Origin: Isoetes taiwanensis | Lineage: Eukaryota; Streptophyta; Lycopodiopsida; Isoetales; Isoetaceae | NCBI GenBank assembly: GCA_021234155.1 | Contig: JAJEKV010000084.1 | Location: forward strand, 4,677,093 to 4,741,092 | Direction: 5' to 3' | DNA length: 64,000 bases | In this document: piece by piece, positions 22,119 through 32,999 of the stretch | Numbering within the stretch: position 1 is the first letter of the stretch | Layout of the letters: the number at the start of each line of letters is the position of its first letter | Translations under genes and position numbers: made by a program | Notes under the pieces: model-generated | Database searches by the model: none | Told to the model about the DNA's origin: nothing | Seen by the model: the letters and a program-made list of their open reading frames with translations, nothing else

Positions 22119-22985
22119 TTATCTCACCATGCTCTTAGCTTGCACCTGGGCATCCACAAAGGCTTGCATATAAGCCATGACATAAAGACCACAAGAGGCC
22201 AGGTCACCTTGTTGTGGAACCTCAGGTCTAATTTCTTTCTGCACTGAATTCTTTACATAAATATCAATCTTACGAGAACTGGAATTAGTCAATGTTGTAA
22301 TGATATCTTTATGAAGCCTGCAATAGAAAATAACATCAGAATTATGAAGCATTACACTGAATTAATAGTGAGTGCACTTACATCATAACCATCCTCGTGT
22401 CGACCGCACATTCTTTAGCGAAGTTCGTAATAAGGATAGCTGGAGAAGACAAAGGGGTGCTGCTACAGTTCTTGGCCTTATCTAAAACAATGATGACTAA
22501 TGCATGGTGCATAGGATCCTCAATCTGGATTGGAATCATAATATACTGGCATTTGCTCAATATGATTCCCTGAAGCCCTTTTTGAACTACAAACCAATCC
22601 GCATCGTACCATCAAAGTTGCATCGATGACGCTTTGTTAAAGGTCGCTTACAGAGGCTAAGAAATTCTCTGAAGGGAAGAAAAAAAATGCATCACGCCAT
22701 TTGTCAGGCATAATGCTAATCAGATACCTATTCACAAAGAAAGTGAGGTTAGATGTTCAGTAGTTAACCATAATGCAAAAAAAGAATCTGATCAAGTTAC
22801 CTTCCAAATATATCTATATGCCTGTTGGACATGTGCCTGTCTCTGCAAAGACCTTCCACACAATATTTAGTCACCTTGATTAGAGGCTTTTGCTGGAAAG
22901 GGTAGCATGGAACTATTTTCAACAAGCTCTCCGTGTCTCTCAGTAAAAGCGGACTTTGCATTATTGAGAGACAAATGAATTGCAA
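22119..22985 (-). CDS. Ulp1-like (C48) cysteine protease segment, cargo of transposon copy 1
   Basis: Minus-strand exons read MPDKWRDAFFFFPSENFLA (near 22650), then IPIQIEDPMHHALVIIVLD (about 22460-22555), where the second His of HH-ALV occupies the catalytic His position, and finally RPEVPQQGDLASCGLYVMAY (22140-22230), with the oxyanion Gln and the nucleophile Cys of the Q-x-D-x-x-(D/S)CG motif. These are the marks of SUMO-type C48 peptidases, which are often carried by plant transposons. The catalytic Asp is not obvious, and a stop lies near 22650 in the simplest reading. It is probably one gene with the RING segment upstream and the NIF-like segment downstream. Confidence 0.6.
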
Positions 22986-23130
22986 CTACAACAAAATCTT
23001 ACTTACTCTCCTGTGCTATCATCTCCAGATCGAGCACTTTCAGATGATGTTTGGCTTCTAGTCCTGCAGAAGTCATCATAAAATTGTTCAGATATTACAC
23101 TTTAAAAGCTTCAATTAACATAATAAATAT

Positions 23131-24047
23131 TCACCTTTTGGTTGAAGTTGTATTTTGCATGCACTCCTTCCTTTTTCTTGTCTGCTTCTCCTGTTTAACA
23201 ACCTTGGTCTCCGCAACCTTGGTCTCCTCTATGTCATCAACCTTAGTGGCCTCAACCTTTGTTTCCTCAACCTTTGTTTCCTCAACCCTGGTTTCCTCCA
23301 CTGCCACATCATCCTTTTGGATCTCTTGTACCTCCACCATCTCTTCCTCTCCCTTAATATGGCTACTATCCTCTATCTTTTCAATGGTTGCCTGAACAAA
23401 GGCTGCAGAAGATTCACCAATTTCCAACACTTCTGCATAAATTAGTCACCAAAGTTAATCAGTATTGTGAATCCTAATTTTAAGTTAATGGTATACCTGT
23501 TGAATCATCAATAACAAAGATTTGAATTTCCTGCTGAAATGATGGCATTGGCTTAATAGGTTTCCAAATTGGTTTCTCCGAAATTTGTATTGTGAAGAAA
23601 GACCTCGACTCGAACTTTATAATCGTGAAGAAAAACTTGAAGAACCTACAAAAAATGGTGTTTAATAATTGCAAGACACACAAGCAAAAAGAAGATGCAA
23701 CATACCCGCAGATAACTACTCGCCTTCGCTTTAACTTTTCAACCTCTCACGCATAATCCACAAATGTTCGAATCGGTATGCTCGTGGCTATATGGAATTC
23801 CAAGTGACATATGAAGCTCATATGACATGAAAATTAAATTCCAGGGATTGTAAATCAATCAAATGTGATATTTACTTACATGTATCCGAGGACTTCACCG
23901 GGTACCTCAAGCTCTTCCTCAAAAGACTTTATAAGGTTTACGTGTGATGCCCATGTAGAAGTATTTCCCAAATCCTCCCGACCTTCACAAAATCCAACAC
24001 CTTGGAAGAAAGTGTTGTTGGCTTCTGCTGTCATCATCTACAATAAA
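23131..24047 (-). CDS. Linker exons with Glu/Thr/Lys repeats, cargo gene of copy 1
   Basis: Minus-strand exons lie at about 23880-24047 (FFQGVGFCEGREDLGN), 23480-23645 (FTIQISEKPIWKPIKPMP) and 23131-23430. The last encodes a repeat of VEETKVEETKVEATKV, then a basic end KQEKQTRKRKECM. The repeat is low-complexity and probably unfolded. Spacing and acceptors (for example tattgtag before 24047) suggest they join the RING part to the Ulp1-like part. Confidence 0.45.
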
Positions 24048-24179
24048 GAGTAGAAAAGACTTGAGATAAGAAAAGGAATATGCATGATTAACAAGACTAC
24101 AATATCATACCCTTTTCTCGGTTTCCTTATGCTACCAAAATCACCGTGCATCACCAAACATTGAGTATATCGATCATCA

Positions 24180-24480
24180 GCTAAGAAATGTATTCTCAAT
24201 GTACTCTACAAGTACAAATCAATGAAAAAATTAACCGACAATGTACTCCAATGTATCCATCTGATAATGTACTCTGATTTATCATGTAAATGTACCCAAT
24301 GTACTGTTGAAATGTACTGAATGTACTCTTAAATGCATTGTTCTGAAGTACAATCAATGTAACAAAGCTAGCTGATATTGTACTCTGCCCACTGATGAGT
24401 CATGAAGTATTCAATAATAACTCAAAATGTAATTTTGACAGCAACAATAGCAATGTATCTGTCAATTGCTACACTATACA
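24180..24480. repeat. GTAC-rich tract in the cargo-gene intron, copy 1
   Basis: Dense TGTACT/TGTACC motifs (aatgtactct, aatgtatcca, aatgtaccca). It lies between the RING-encoding exon and the linker exons, and is followed at 24778-24842 by direct repeats of gaagggcaat. The same position in transposon copy 2 (44640-44800) has a similar tract. Confidence 0.7.
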
Positions 24481-24999
24481 GTTCTCAATAACAAGTAATT
24501 AGCTACCTACATTACTGAGCTGATGAGCACATGAAATTAAAAACTCTCATCTTTAAAAATAAGTAGTCTATTTGGCAGATTATACATGACTGAACCCACA
24601 TTATCCAACTACAAAAACTATGTATCTAAATACGGGTAACTTTTTTATTGACCTACCCAGTTTTTTGACCATCACAGCACATACAAGCACCTTCACCAAA
24701 TAATTTATGTCATCATCATTTGCATCACTAATATGCTAATTATATCCTTTATATAATAGAAAACACTCATGATTTTTTGAAGGGCAATGAAGGGCTATGG
24801 AAGGGCAATGAAGGGCAGTTTGAAGGGCAATGAAGGGCAGTCAGCACCTGTGCAGCACATGTGTCGCCCACATGCTTTTTTGAGTATGTGAATTAAAAAA
24901 CCACCCATACTCAATGTAAATGCAAGCCTAAATCCTTCATGCAAAAAAGAATCTAACTATTAAAATAAGAAAAGAAATTGTAAATTAAATGTACATCTA

Positions 25000-26213
25000 C
25001 TAACCTTTTGTTGCAAGTAGTCCAAGTGCTACAGGCAAATTGCTATTCCATGAGCAGTCAGGATCAACACATGAAATCTTTGTGCTAGCAAGATAGGATA
25101 TACACAGCAGACAATAAGGGTGTCTGCAGGGTGCCAGAACCACTGGATTCACACCAAAAGATTGCTCACAATATGTACATGAAGAAAAAGGTGAACAATA
25201 ACTGATCCGCAAGAATTGTAGACCGGAGAGGAGGGGGTCAAAAGTAAGGATCGAGGAATGTTCTAAAAATTCCCTGAGTTCCATAATTTTTTTGTCTCCT
25301 GCCTCAGCTGAGCTCATATCAACAGATGTAGCTTCAATCTTTGCATCTACATGTTTCAATTCGGTAAGATTCATGTCAATATGTTTCTGGAGCTCAGCGT
25401 GATCCTGCATTCTTGATTCCTTTTGCTCGATAGCATCCTCAACTTTCCATTTTAGGTGCTGAAATCTTATGGCACTTTCAGATGTTTGGTCCAGTTTTGA
25501 TTGTTGATCCTCCAATGCTGCCATTTTTGCTTCAACATTCCTCTCTGCTTCCTGGACCAACCTGATATAAACTGCTCTCTCCCCTTCCTTGTGCTTCAAT
25601 GTATCAAGGATCTCTTGCCTTCTTTCCTTTAACTCAGTTAATTTCTTGCTTAAAGATGTTTTCACAATAGATCTGCTGTCTAAGAAGTTACTGAAAACTT
25701 CTAATTGCTCCTTTGTGTAACTCTTAGCTGAAGTTCTATTTGCATTGCTAGATTTCACTGTCACCACCTCACTAGATAGATCCGAATCCTTTTGCTTCGA
25801 TCTGGCCCATGCTTTGACATCTTCCCAGTCCACTTCTGCACCTTTCAGATGCAATGCAAATGCCCTTGCGAAGTACAGAGGGACATAGTGATTCATAACA
25901 TCTTTTCTTCCAAAAGCAAACTCATACCATTTGCAGAATTCTTCTGTCCACTTCATATCAATTCTGTCATCCTTATAGCCATACCTGCTTGGTGCTTCAT
26001 CACCCCATATCTCTCTTACCATAGCATCATACTGCTCGTAAACATCACAAAAATTCAGTTGTCTGAGCCGTCTTACAGAAAACCTGGTATCATCAGGAGG
26101 TAAAATTTCCCTTTTGGCATGCGAACTTGAAGCTTTCTATTTGCTGGAGGCTTTCCGGTCCTTGGAGACTTTCTTGAACCCTTGATTGGTGTCTTCTTTG
26201 GGGTCTTTGCCAT
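25000..26213 (-). CDS. Coiled-coil RING-finger protein segment, cargo gene of copy 1
   Basis: The main exon (25000-26060) reads on the minus strand: FCDVYEQYDAMVREIWGDE, a conserved globular start; a long coiled coil (about 180 residues, rich in K, E, L, Q); and a C-terminal RING of the form C-x2-C (CTYC), C-R-H (APCRHPYC), C-x2-C (CLLC), C-x4-C (CVDPDC). This spacing suits a ubiquitin E3 RING. An upstream basic ORF starts at 26213 (MAKTPKKTPIKGSRKSPRTG) and may be exon 1. The exon ends at an aaaag|gttagt donor. The homologous but decayed region in transposon copy 2 is at 45600-46450. Role in the transposon is unknown; SUMO/ubiquitin manipulation is an inference from the adjoining Ulp1-like part. 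Confidence 0.62.
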
Positions 26214-26732
26214 GTTTATAGTACCTGCAAAATGAACAAAGCAACAAATTTGATTTCATAAGATAAATTTGCCCGAAATATTTGAAGATCAGACCGTAAA
26301 CCAAACGCATTGTTTATATTCATGTTAAACCTACATCGATTTAGCTTGAAAAATACCGCTTTTCGATTTTTAATCCATAGAACCAGTTCTATTACTTCTT
26401 GAATTCATTTTCGGACTGAAATCACAGAAAATTAAAACTACAAAATAAAGAAAACAAAACTTACAGGGCAGATCACACGGATATGCAGTGTTCCGAGCCG
26501 GTTCAAACGTTCTTAGCAGTGCCAATTTTCGGAAAACAAACCAATTCTTGCTCCACTCGGTTAGCCAAGAAACAGGGGGAACAAAATGGAGGGAAATTTT
26601 GGTACACTCGAATAATGACATTTTCTTTAATGATGGCAATCAAAAACTTGCTATAATTAAAATACATAACATTATATGTAATGTATTCGAATGGCCCTTT
26701 TTTTTATCACCCTAGCGTGCTTATACCCTATT

Positions 26733-26814
26733 GCCAATTTTCCCAAAATACCACTGGGTTTAGTGGCATTTTGGTAATTTTGGCAAACTTTCGTGGTATT
26801 TTGGTAATTTTCCC
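26733..26814. mobile_element. Mutator-type foldback MITE, left arm, part 2
   Basis: The last 82 bp of the MITE split by the large transposon. It ends in ggtaattttccc followed by the 9-bp target duplication ttttaatta (26815-26823). Confidence 0.88.
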
Positions 26815-26823
26815 TTTTAATTA

Positions 26824-27749
26824 TCCCCTCCATTTGAAAAAGATTTCCAAATCTTTTAGCATAAAACTTCAATATATTATCAAGATAAATGCTACATCCT
26901 TTGGAATCAAAATTTATCTCGTATCCCACGTCAACTAGTTGACTAACAGAGATCAAGTTTTTGATCAAGGTAGGCACACACAAGACATTTTCTATGTCAA
27001 CAACATTTTTATCTAAATCTATCTGCTGCAATAATCCAGATCCTTCAGCAAGTTGCACTTCTCCATTTCCAACTTGAATTTTGCTTTTTTGAGTTGCATC
27101 AATGGCTTGAAGTAGATCAGTAGTTTGTACTACTGATCTCTCAGCTCCACTATCAACTACAACAACATCATGCTTTTTATTAGTTTCAGAATTTGCATTT
27201 TGTGCTACCAATAATTTATTTACCTCATTCTCATCTTGAGTTTCTTCTTTGTTTGCTTCCTCAGTTTCCTTGGTGATATGAACACCTGCAGGCATGTTCC
27301 CTTCTTTTCTTCCACCACCTCTTCCTCCCCTAGGAGCTTTTCCCCTTCCTCTCCCTTGACTATAGTCTTTTGGAGTTGAGCATTTGGCTGCCACATGCCC
27401 CTTGCCTCCACAATTATAACAGTTAAATTCCTTTTTTAATTTGGGACATTGGCTTTTAAAATGACCATTCTCATGGCAATAATAGCATGTAACCTGCTTC
27501 TTTGTACCAGTGAGAAGTATTTCAGCAGTATCTTCTCCTTCTTTTAATTTCTTTTGCTCAAATTCTGTTCTCAACACCCTTTCAGCCTCTTCTCGGGTTT
27601 TACACATATTTCTTATGAATAATCCTAGTTGTTCATTTTCAATGGCTCTAGAAATTTGTAAAACTTGGCTTCTCTCTGATACATTGATCACGGCCGCCGA
27701 CAAATCAGCAATAATGTTATCAAACTGATTGAAATATTCTGAAACATCG
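26824..27749 (-). CDS. Ty1/copia gag-protease, left arm (5'-truncated)
   Basis: Minus strand. The gag C-terminal part reads VSERSQVLQISRAIENEQLG. Two CCHC zinc knuckles follow (CYYCHENGHFKSQC and CYNCGGKGHVAAKC), then an RGRG-type basic linker and an aspartic protease with DSGAERSV and LCVPTLIKNLISVSQL. The frame is open from 27703 to the MITE and runs on through it into the transposon end, so the 3' tail of the ORF is not copia. The N-terminal half of gag and the 5' LTR are missing because the element ends at the palindrome centre. Confidence 0.88.
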
Positions 27750-27769
27750 GATGAAAAATCTTTGTATCA

Positions 27770-27817
27770 ACAATAGTCCATGTAATAACTTATACATTAG
27801 CTATCAAACTTGCAAGG
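27770..27817. other. Palindrome spacer
   Basis: About 48 bases of non-mirrored sequence around taataacttatacattagc separate the two arms. The mirrored sequence next to it (ctgaaacatc and gatgtttcag) is copia gag coding sequence, so the centre lies at the truncated 5' end of both copia copies. The exact limits are uncertain by about 20 bp, because a short indel lies close to the centre on one side. Confidence 0.8.
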
Positions 27818-27834
27818 ATGTGATACAAAGAAGG

Positions 27835-28764
27835 GGATGTTTCAGAATATTTCAATCAGTTTGATAACATTATTGCTGATTTGTCGCCAAATGCCAAATA
27901 ATGTATCAGAGAGAAGCCAAGTTTTACAAATTTCTAGAGCCATTGAAAATGAACAACTAGGATTATTCATAAGAAATATGTGTAAAACCCGAGAAGAGGC
28001 TGAAAGGGTGTTGAGAACAGAATTTGAGCAAAAGAAATTAAAAGAAGGAGAAGATATCACTGAAATACTTTCACCGGGTACAAAGAAGCAAAAGTTACAT
28101 GCTATTATTGCCATGAGAATGGTCATTTTAAAAGCCAATGTCCCAAATTAAAAAAGGAATTTAACTGTTATAATTGTGGAGGCAAGGGGCATGTGGCAGC
28201 CAAATGCTCAACTCCAAAAGACTATAGTCAAGGGAGAGGAAGGGGAAAAGCTCCTAGGGGAGGAAGAGGTGGTGGAAGAAAAGAAGGGAACAGGCCTGCA
28301 GGGTGTTCATATCACCAAGGAAACTGAGGAAGCAAACAAAGAAGAAACTCAAGATGAGAATGAGGTAAATAAATTATTGGTAGCACAAAATGCAAATTCT
28401 GAAACTAATAAAAAGCATGATGTTGTTGTAGTTGATAGTGGAGCTGAGAGATCAGTAGTACAAACTACTGATCTACTTCAAGCCATTGATGCAACTCAAA
28501 AAAGCAAAATTCAAGTTGGAAATGGAGAAGTGCAACTTGCTGAAGGATCTGGATTATTGCAGCAGATAGATTTAGATAAAAATGTTGTTGACATAGAAAA
28601 TGTCTTGTGTGTGCCTACCTTGATCAAAAACTTGATCTCTGTTAGTCAACTAGTTGACGTGGGATACGAGATAAATTTTGATTCCAAAGGATGTAGCATT
28701 TATCTTGATAATATATTGAAGTTTTATGCTAAAAGATTTGGAAATCTTTTTCAAATGGAGGGGA
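27835..28764 (+). pseudogene. Ty1/copia gag-protease, right arm (frameshifted)
   Basis: Mirror of the left gag-protease. It begins at the palindrome centre with the same mid-gag sequence (VSERSQVLQISRAIENEQLG). A frameshift near 28085-28150 breaks the first zinc knuckle, and another change near 28295 alters the linker. The protease core (DSGAERSV) remains open from 28176 to the MITE. There is no 5' LTR. Confidence 0.86.
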
Positions 28765-28773
28765 TAATTAAAA

Positions 28774-29216
28774 GGGAAAATTACCAAAATACCACGAAAG
28801 TTTGCCAAAATTACCAAAATGCCACTAAACCCAGTGGTATTTTGGGAAAATTGGCAATAATATTTTTCTAATGATTTGAATGCAAATGTGTCCTTCAGAT
28901 GAATTGTAGATTAAGCTGAGATCTTTCCAACAAGCATAAGATCATTCAATTCTAAGACTACAATCTCAAGTTATGAGATTTTTCATTTCTCAAATTCTGA
29001 AGAACTCAAGAGCTTATAACTTGAAATTTTCATCTCCAATCAAGACGATCTTATGCTTATTGGAAAGATCTCAACTTAATCTACAATTCATCTGAAGGGC
29101 ACATTTGCATTCAGATCATTAAGAAAACGTTATTGCTAAGTTTTCCAAAATACCACTGGGTTTAGTGGCATTTTGGTAAATTTGACAAACTTTAATGGTA
29201 TTTTGGTAATTTTCCC
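28774..29216. mobile_element. Mutator-type foldback MITE, 443 bp, intact copy
   Basis: The long inverted terminal repeats (roughly 200 bp each) start GGGAAAATTACCAAAATACC and end with its complement. The 9-bp target duplication TAATTAAAA is at 28765-28773 and 29217-29225. A 9-bp duplication with long TIRs points to the Mutator superfamily. It sits between protease and integrase of the copia element. There is no coding capacity. It contains the uninterrupted site (aatattattgcc on the complement) into which the large transposon inserted in the left arm. Confidence 0.88.
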
Positions 29217-29225
29217 TAATTAAAA

Positions 29226-32067
29226 ATAGCATAAATTGCATTATTAATTCTGACACAGAGTTATGGCACAACAGGTTAGCTCACACTCATTGCAACAACA
29301 TTAAATATTTGGCAAAAAAGGGATGGATTTCTTGTAGAGATGATAAGTCACACAAACTTATGTGTGAAGGATGCATGCTTGGTAAAATAAACAGACTGCC
29401 TTTCAAGAAGTCAGCAAACAGAGCCAAGCATGTTCTTGAGTTAGTACATACAGACCTTTATGGACCACTAAACATAAGGAGCAGATCAAACAACCGGTAT
29501 TTTATCACCTTCATAGATGATTACTCTCAAAAATGCAAAGTTTATTGTCTTGCAAGAAAATCCCAAGCATTACAAGCTTTCAAACAATATGTAGCAGAGG
29601 TAGAAAGAGAAACTGGCAATAAAGTGAAATGCATTAGGTCAGATCGAGGAGGAGAATATTTGTCTACCAAGTTTAGGCTGTTTTGCATTGCTAATGGAAT
29701 AAAAAGACAGATGACTTGCAGGTTTAGCCCCAACAAAATGGAGTGGCTGAAAGGAAGAATAGAACACTCATGGATGTAGTTAGGTCTATGATAAAACAAA
29801 GTGGACTTCCTAATTATTTATGGGAGGAGGCTTTGAAGACTGCCACCCTTGTTCAAAACAGACTTCCTACAACAGCTATTAAAGGTAATGTACCTCAAAA
29901 TTTATGGCATAATGATCATGAAAAGATTGATTATGACAGGTTCAAGACTTATCATGAATTAAGAAAGAAACTGGACAGCAAGGCTGAAGTAGGCTACTTA
30001 GTAGGGTATGATGAGGAAGCCAAGGGATACAGGATTTATAATCCACTTACCAAGCAAATAATCATTAGCAGGGACGTGATGTTCAATGAGAATGTCACCT
30101 ACAAAGACAGATTCAAAAATTATGAAGCAAAGGGAGCAGAAATAGAAAAGCAGGATAAAGCAGGAAAACTAATGAGCAAACAGGTCAAGGACTTTACCAA
30201 TGTGGATTCAGATGATGATGACTCACTAGAGGATGACAATGCAAATGAAACACCAGCATAGAACATTCAACAAGGAGATGAACTAGAGAAGCAAGCAGGG
30301 CAGCAAGAGCAAAACTTAGTCAAACAAAAGAAAAACCAAGCTGATAAACTGTTAGAGGACACTCAGATTGATTTAGACAAATATGGAAGGACTGAAGCAG
30401 GGAAAAGTAGAAGATTACAGGGAATACACATTGAGCATGATCACATTCTAAGCATAACAGAAGATGCCAGTGTCCCAAGGTCATATGATGAAGTGTTAAC
30501 TAGTCCAGATAAGGATATGTGGATTAATGCAATGAATGAAGAGATGGCATCCTTTAGAGATACACACACATATGACATAGTGGAATACACAGCTCATAAA
30601 CATATAATTGGTAGCAAATGGCTTTTTAAGCTTAAAACCAATGCAGATGGAAGTCTGAAACACAAGGCCAGACTAGTAGCTCAGGGATGTACCCAGAAAA
30701 AGGGAGAGGATTATGAGGAGACATACTCTCCAATTGTTAAGTTGACAAGTCTCAGAATGCTATTATCTATAGCTAATGCTCGAGATCTTGAAGTACATCA
30801 CATGGATGTAAAGACTGCCTTCTTAAATGCAAAGTTGGAGGAGAATGTCTATCTAAAGCAACCAGCTGGTTTTGAACAAGGAAAGAACACAGTATGGAAG
30901 CTAAATAAAGCTGTTTATGGACTAAAGCAATCACCCAGGGAATGGTACAACTGCATTGACAAGTACCTTAGAGAACAAAAATTTGAAAAGTTGCAGAATG
31001 ATGGCAATCTATACAGGTTCAGAAATGGAGGAGAATATTGTGTAATTGCACTCTATGTAGACGACTGCATTATGTTTACAAATAGTACTTCATGCTTGAA
31101 TCATTGCAAGGAGATTCTTAAGAACAGGTTCAGAATGACAGACCTTGGAGAATTGAAACATTTTCTTGGGATAGAAGTTACAAGGGATAGGCAGAAAAAG
31201 GTTTTAAAGCTTACTCAATGCAGACATACTGACAACATGTTAAAGAGGTTTAACCTTGAATATGCAAATGCAGTCAGAACTCCTATAGTTCCAGGACACA
31301 AACTCACAGCAGAAGTAGAAATACCAGAGGCTGAAAGGAAGGAAATGGAAGAGAACCCATATCGAGCACTTGTAGGGTGCCTACTTTACTTAGCCAATAA
31401 TACAAGGCCAGACATTGCCTACGCAGTAAATATTCTCAGTAGGAGAAACCACAATCCCAGTAAGCGGCACTGGATAGCAGGGAAAAGAATACTTAGGTAT
31501 TTGAAAGGAACCATGAATGATGGATTAATATTCAACTCATCTACATTAAACTTAGAGGCATTTAGTGATGCTGACTGGGGAGGAGATTTGAGTTGCAGGA
31601 AATCCACATCAGGGTATGTGATTATGTTAGGAGGAGGTGTAATAGCTTGGAGAACAAAGAAACAAAGTGCCATGGCTATGTCAACAGCTGAGGCTGAATA
31701 TGTTGCTGCATCCTTAGTGGCTAAAGAGATTGCTTGGTTGAGAAGGCTAATTGATGAGTTAGAATGCACACAAGAAAATGCCACTCAAATCTTCACTGAC
31801 AGTCAGAGTTGCATGGCCATTGTCAAAAATCCTGTAGACCATGACAGGACCAAACATATTGAGTTGAATGTTCATTTTATAAGAGATTTGGCAGCAAAGG
31901 GCTATATACAAATGTGTTATATGCATACTACAAGACAGATTGCAGACATCTTTACAAAGGCTTTATTTGAAAATAAGTTTGTCAAGTTTAAACAGGCTAT
32001 GAATGTTTCAGCAGAAAGCTTATCAACAAACTCAGTTTCAAAAAGGGTAAAGTTTGCTAAAGAATAA
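29226..32067 (+). pseudogene. Ty1/copia pol, right arm (integrase, RT, RNaseH)
   Basis: The GAG-pre-integrase zinc site (H and C residues around HTHCNNIKYL and CEGCMLGK) is followed by the integrase core (HTDLYGPL; CIRSDRGGEY). A 1-nt frameshift at about 29735 replaces the usual PQQNGVAE phrase; it is shared with the left arm. Then come ERKNRTLMD, a 12-codon in-frame deletion near 29950 (YGCLTYTHIP, present on the left, is missing), a TAG at 30259-30261, an RT with intact YVDD (about 31055) and an intact RNaseH (STAEAEYVAAS, DSQSC, DIFTKAL). It is less damaged than the left copy but still not functional. Confidence 0.9.
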
Positions 32068-32117
32068 ATTCGTGACAGTATTCTGGAGGATCATAAGGTT
32101 ATATGATGAAGGAGGAG

Positions 32118-32670
32118 TGTTGATATTTATGAATATGTTCATCATATATTCTGGGAGCTGCATGCAAATGGTCATGATCATGGAAGAATTCAAAAGACCT
32201 AGGTAACTTCATTTTAACCTAGTATATTATGGCTATGCCATGGTTGTAAATATGAACCATTGCTCAATGGTTAATTGTAAATAGTTAATACTAAATATGT
32301 TGAAGAGGTGAAGGCGACCGACATGGAGCCAAAAACCATTCAAAATTAAACACATCAGTGTCGGTCGAATCTGTAGCCAAAACCGACGAAGAAAATCTTG
32401 TACATATATCCCATATCGGGATCATTCAGAATATAGTGGATTGCAGGCATTTCCGGCATGTTTAGAGATGCATTCGATTGATTAAAGTTCAAATTGGAGC
32501 AGAAGGAATTTGGTCAATGCAGCTACAGTAACCTGGTCAATCTGAAATGAACAGTAACCTTTGAATGTTTACTCAATAGTTAAATGGTTAAACTCGTTCA
32601 TTGTTGCTAAGGCACTACTATTCAAGTTATTATTGCATTGTGAATGATTATTGCTAGAAAATTTGACTAG
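32118..32670 (+). repeat. Copia 3' LTR region, right arm
   Basis: The polypurine tract gatgaaggaggag is followed by TGTTGATATT at 32118. The downstream end is not resolved, as on the left. An internal inverted stretch (accattgctcaatggt near 32258) is present in both arms. Confidence 0.5.
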
Positions 32671-32717
32671 TAGTTAGCATATATTGTTCTCAAGTTCTTC
32701 ATTAAAACTAATGTCAC

Positions 32718-32992
32718 CTGGTAAAATGTTCTCACTTCTATCTGTTAAGCTCCTGTGACAATGAAGCAAATAATCTTGTATGATGTCGTTTTGTACCAAA
32801 GACAAATGTCGAGTGGGTTTATAATCCTCATGCGATCTCTCGATCCCCTCGGCAAATAACACAAACCAAAAAGGTTGACATACATTATATGTAGGGAGCA
32901 AATCTGGTAATGCAGTGCTTACCTTCTTAATGGCCTCCTTCTTATGCCAAAGAACTTGTTGGAATTGGCCCTCAGATACACCAGCTCTGATG
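32718..32992 (-). pseudogene. AGO: Argonaute PIWI-domain fragment, right arm
   Basis: This is the mirror of 12611-12878. Exon A (32923 to about 32992) keeps the GVSEGQFQQVL phrase and its gtaag donor. Exon B runs from 32718 to about 32848. It carries the same frameshift before KRHHTRLFA plus private changes around 32800-32850 that turn the LHEDYKPTLTF region into a different frame. The shared frameshift shows the gene piece was already dead before the inverted duplication. Confidence 0.78.
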
Positions 32993-32999
32993 TGACAAA

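Larger units (their letters stand above)
16763..26728 (+). mobile_element. Large TIR transposon, 9,966 bp, copy 1
   Basis: The termini are GGGTAAAAGCATGCTAGGGT at 16763 and, on the complement of 26728, GGGTATAAGCACGCTAGGGT: about 21 bp with two mismatches. The flanking TATT (16759-16762 and 26729-26732) is a 4-bp target duplication, proven by the empty site in the right-arm MITE (near 28850). Inside are a rightward two-exon transposase (17105-20301) and a leftward cargo gene or genes (26213 to 21113) with RING, Ulp1-like and NIF-like segments. A 4-bp duplication and this DDE type would fit the Sola superfamily best, but I cannot confirm that. The transposase is mutated, so the copy is non-autonomous. 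Confidence 0.88.
3216..27769. repeat. Giant inverted repeat, left arm
   Basis: The reverse complement of this arm matches 27818-42430 throughout. Mirrored landmarks keep a nearly constant coordinate sum outside the inserted transposon: the arm edge (3216 with 42430), eS28 start (9923 with 35687) and copia stop (13528 with 32067). The arm is 24.6 kb long, or about 14.58 kb after removing the 9,966-bp transposon and its 4-bp target duplication. Outside 3216 the similarity stops: aagcta on the left against tctc in the reverse complement of the right flank. The arms differ by scattered substitutions and indels. Confidence 0.93.
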
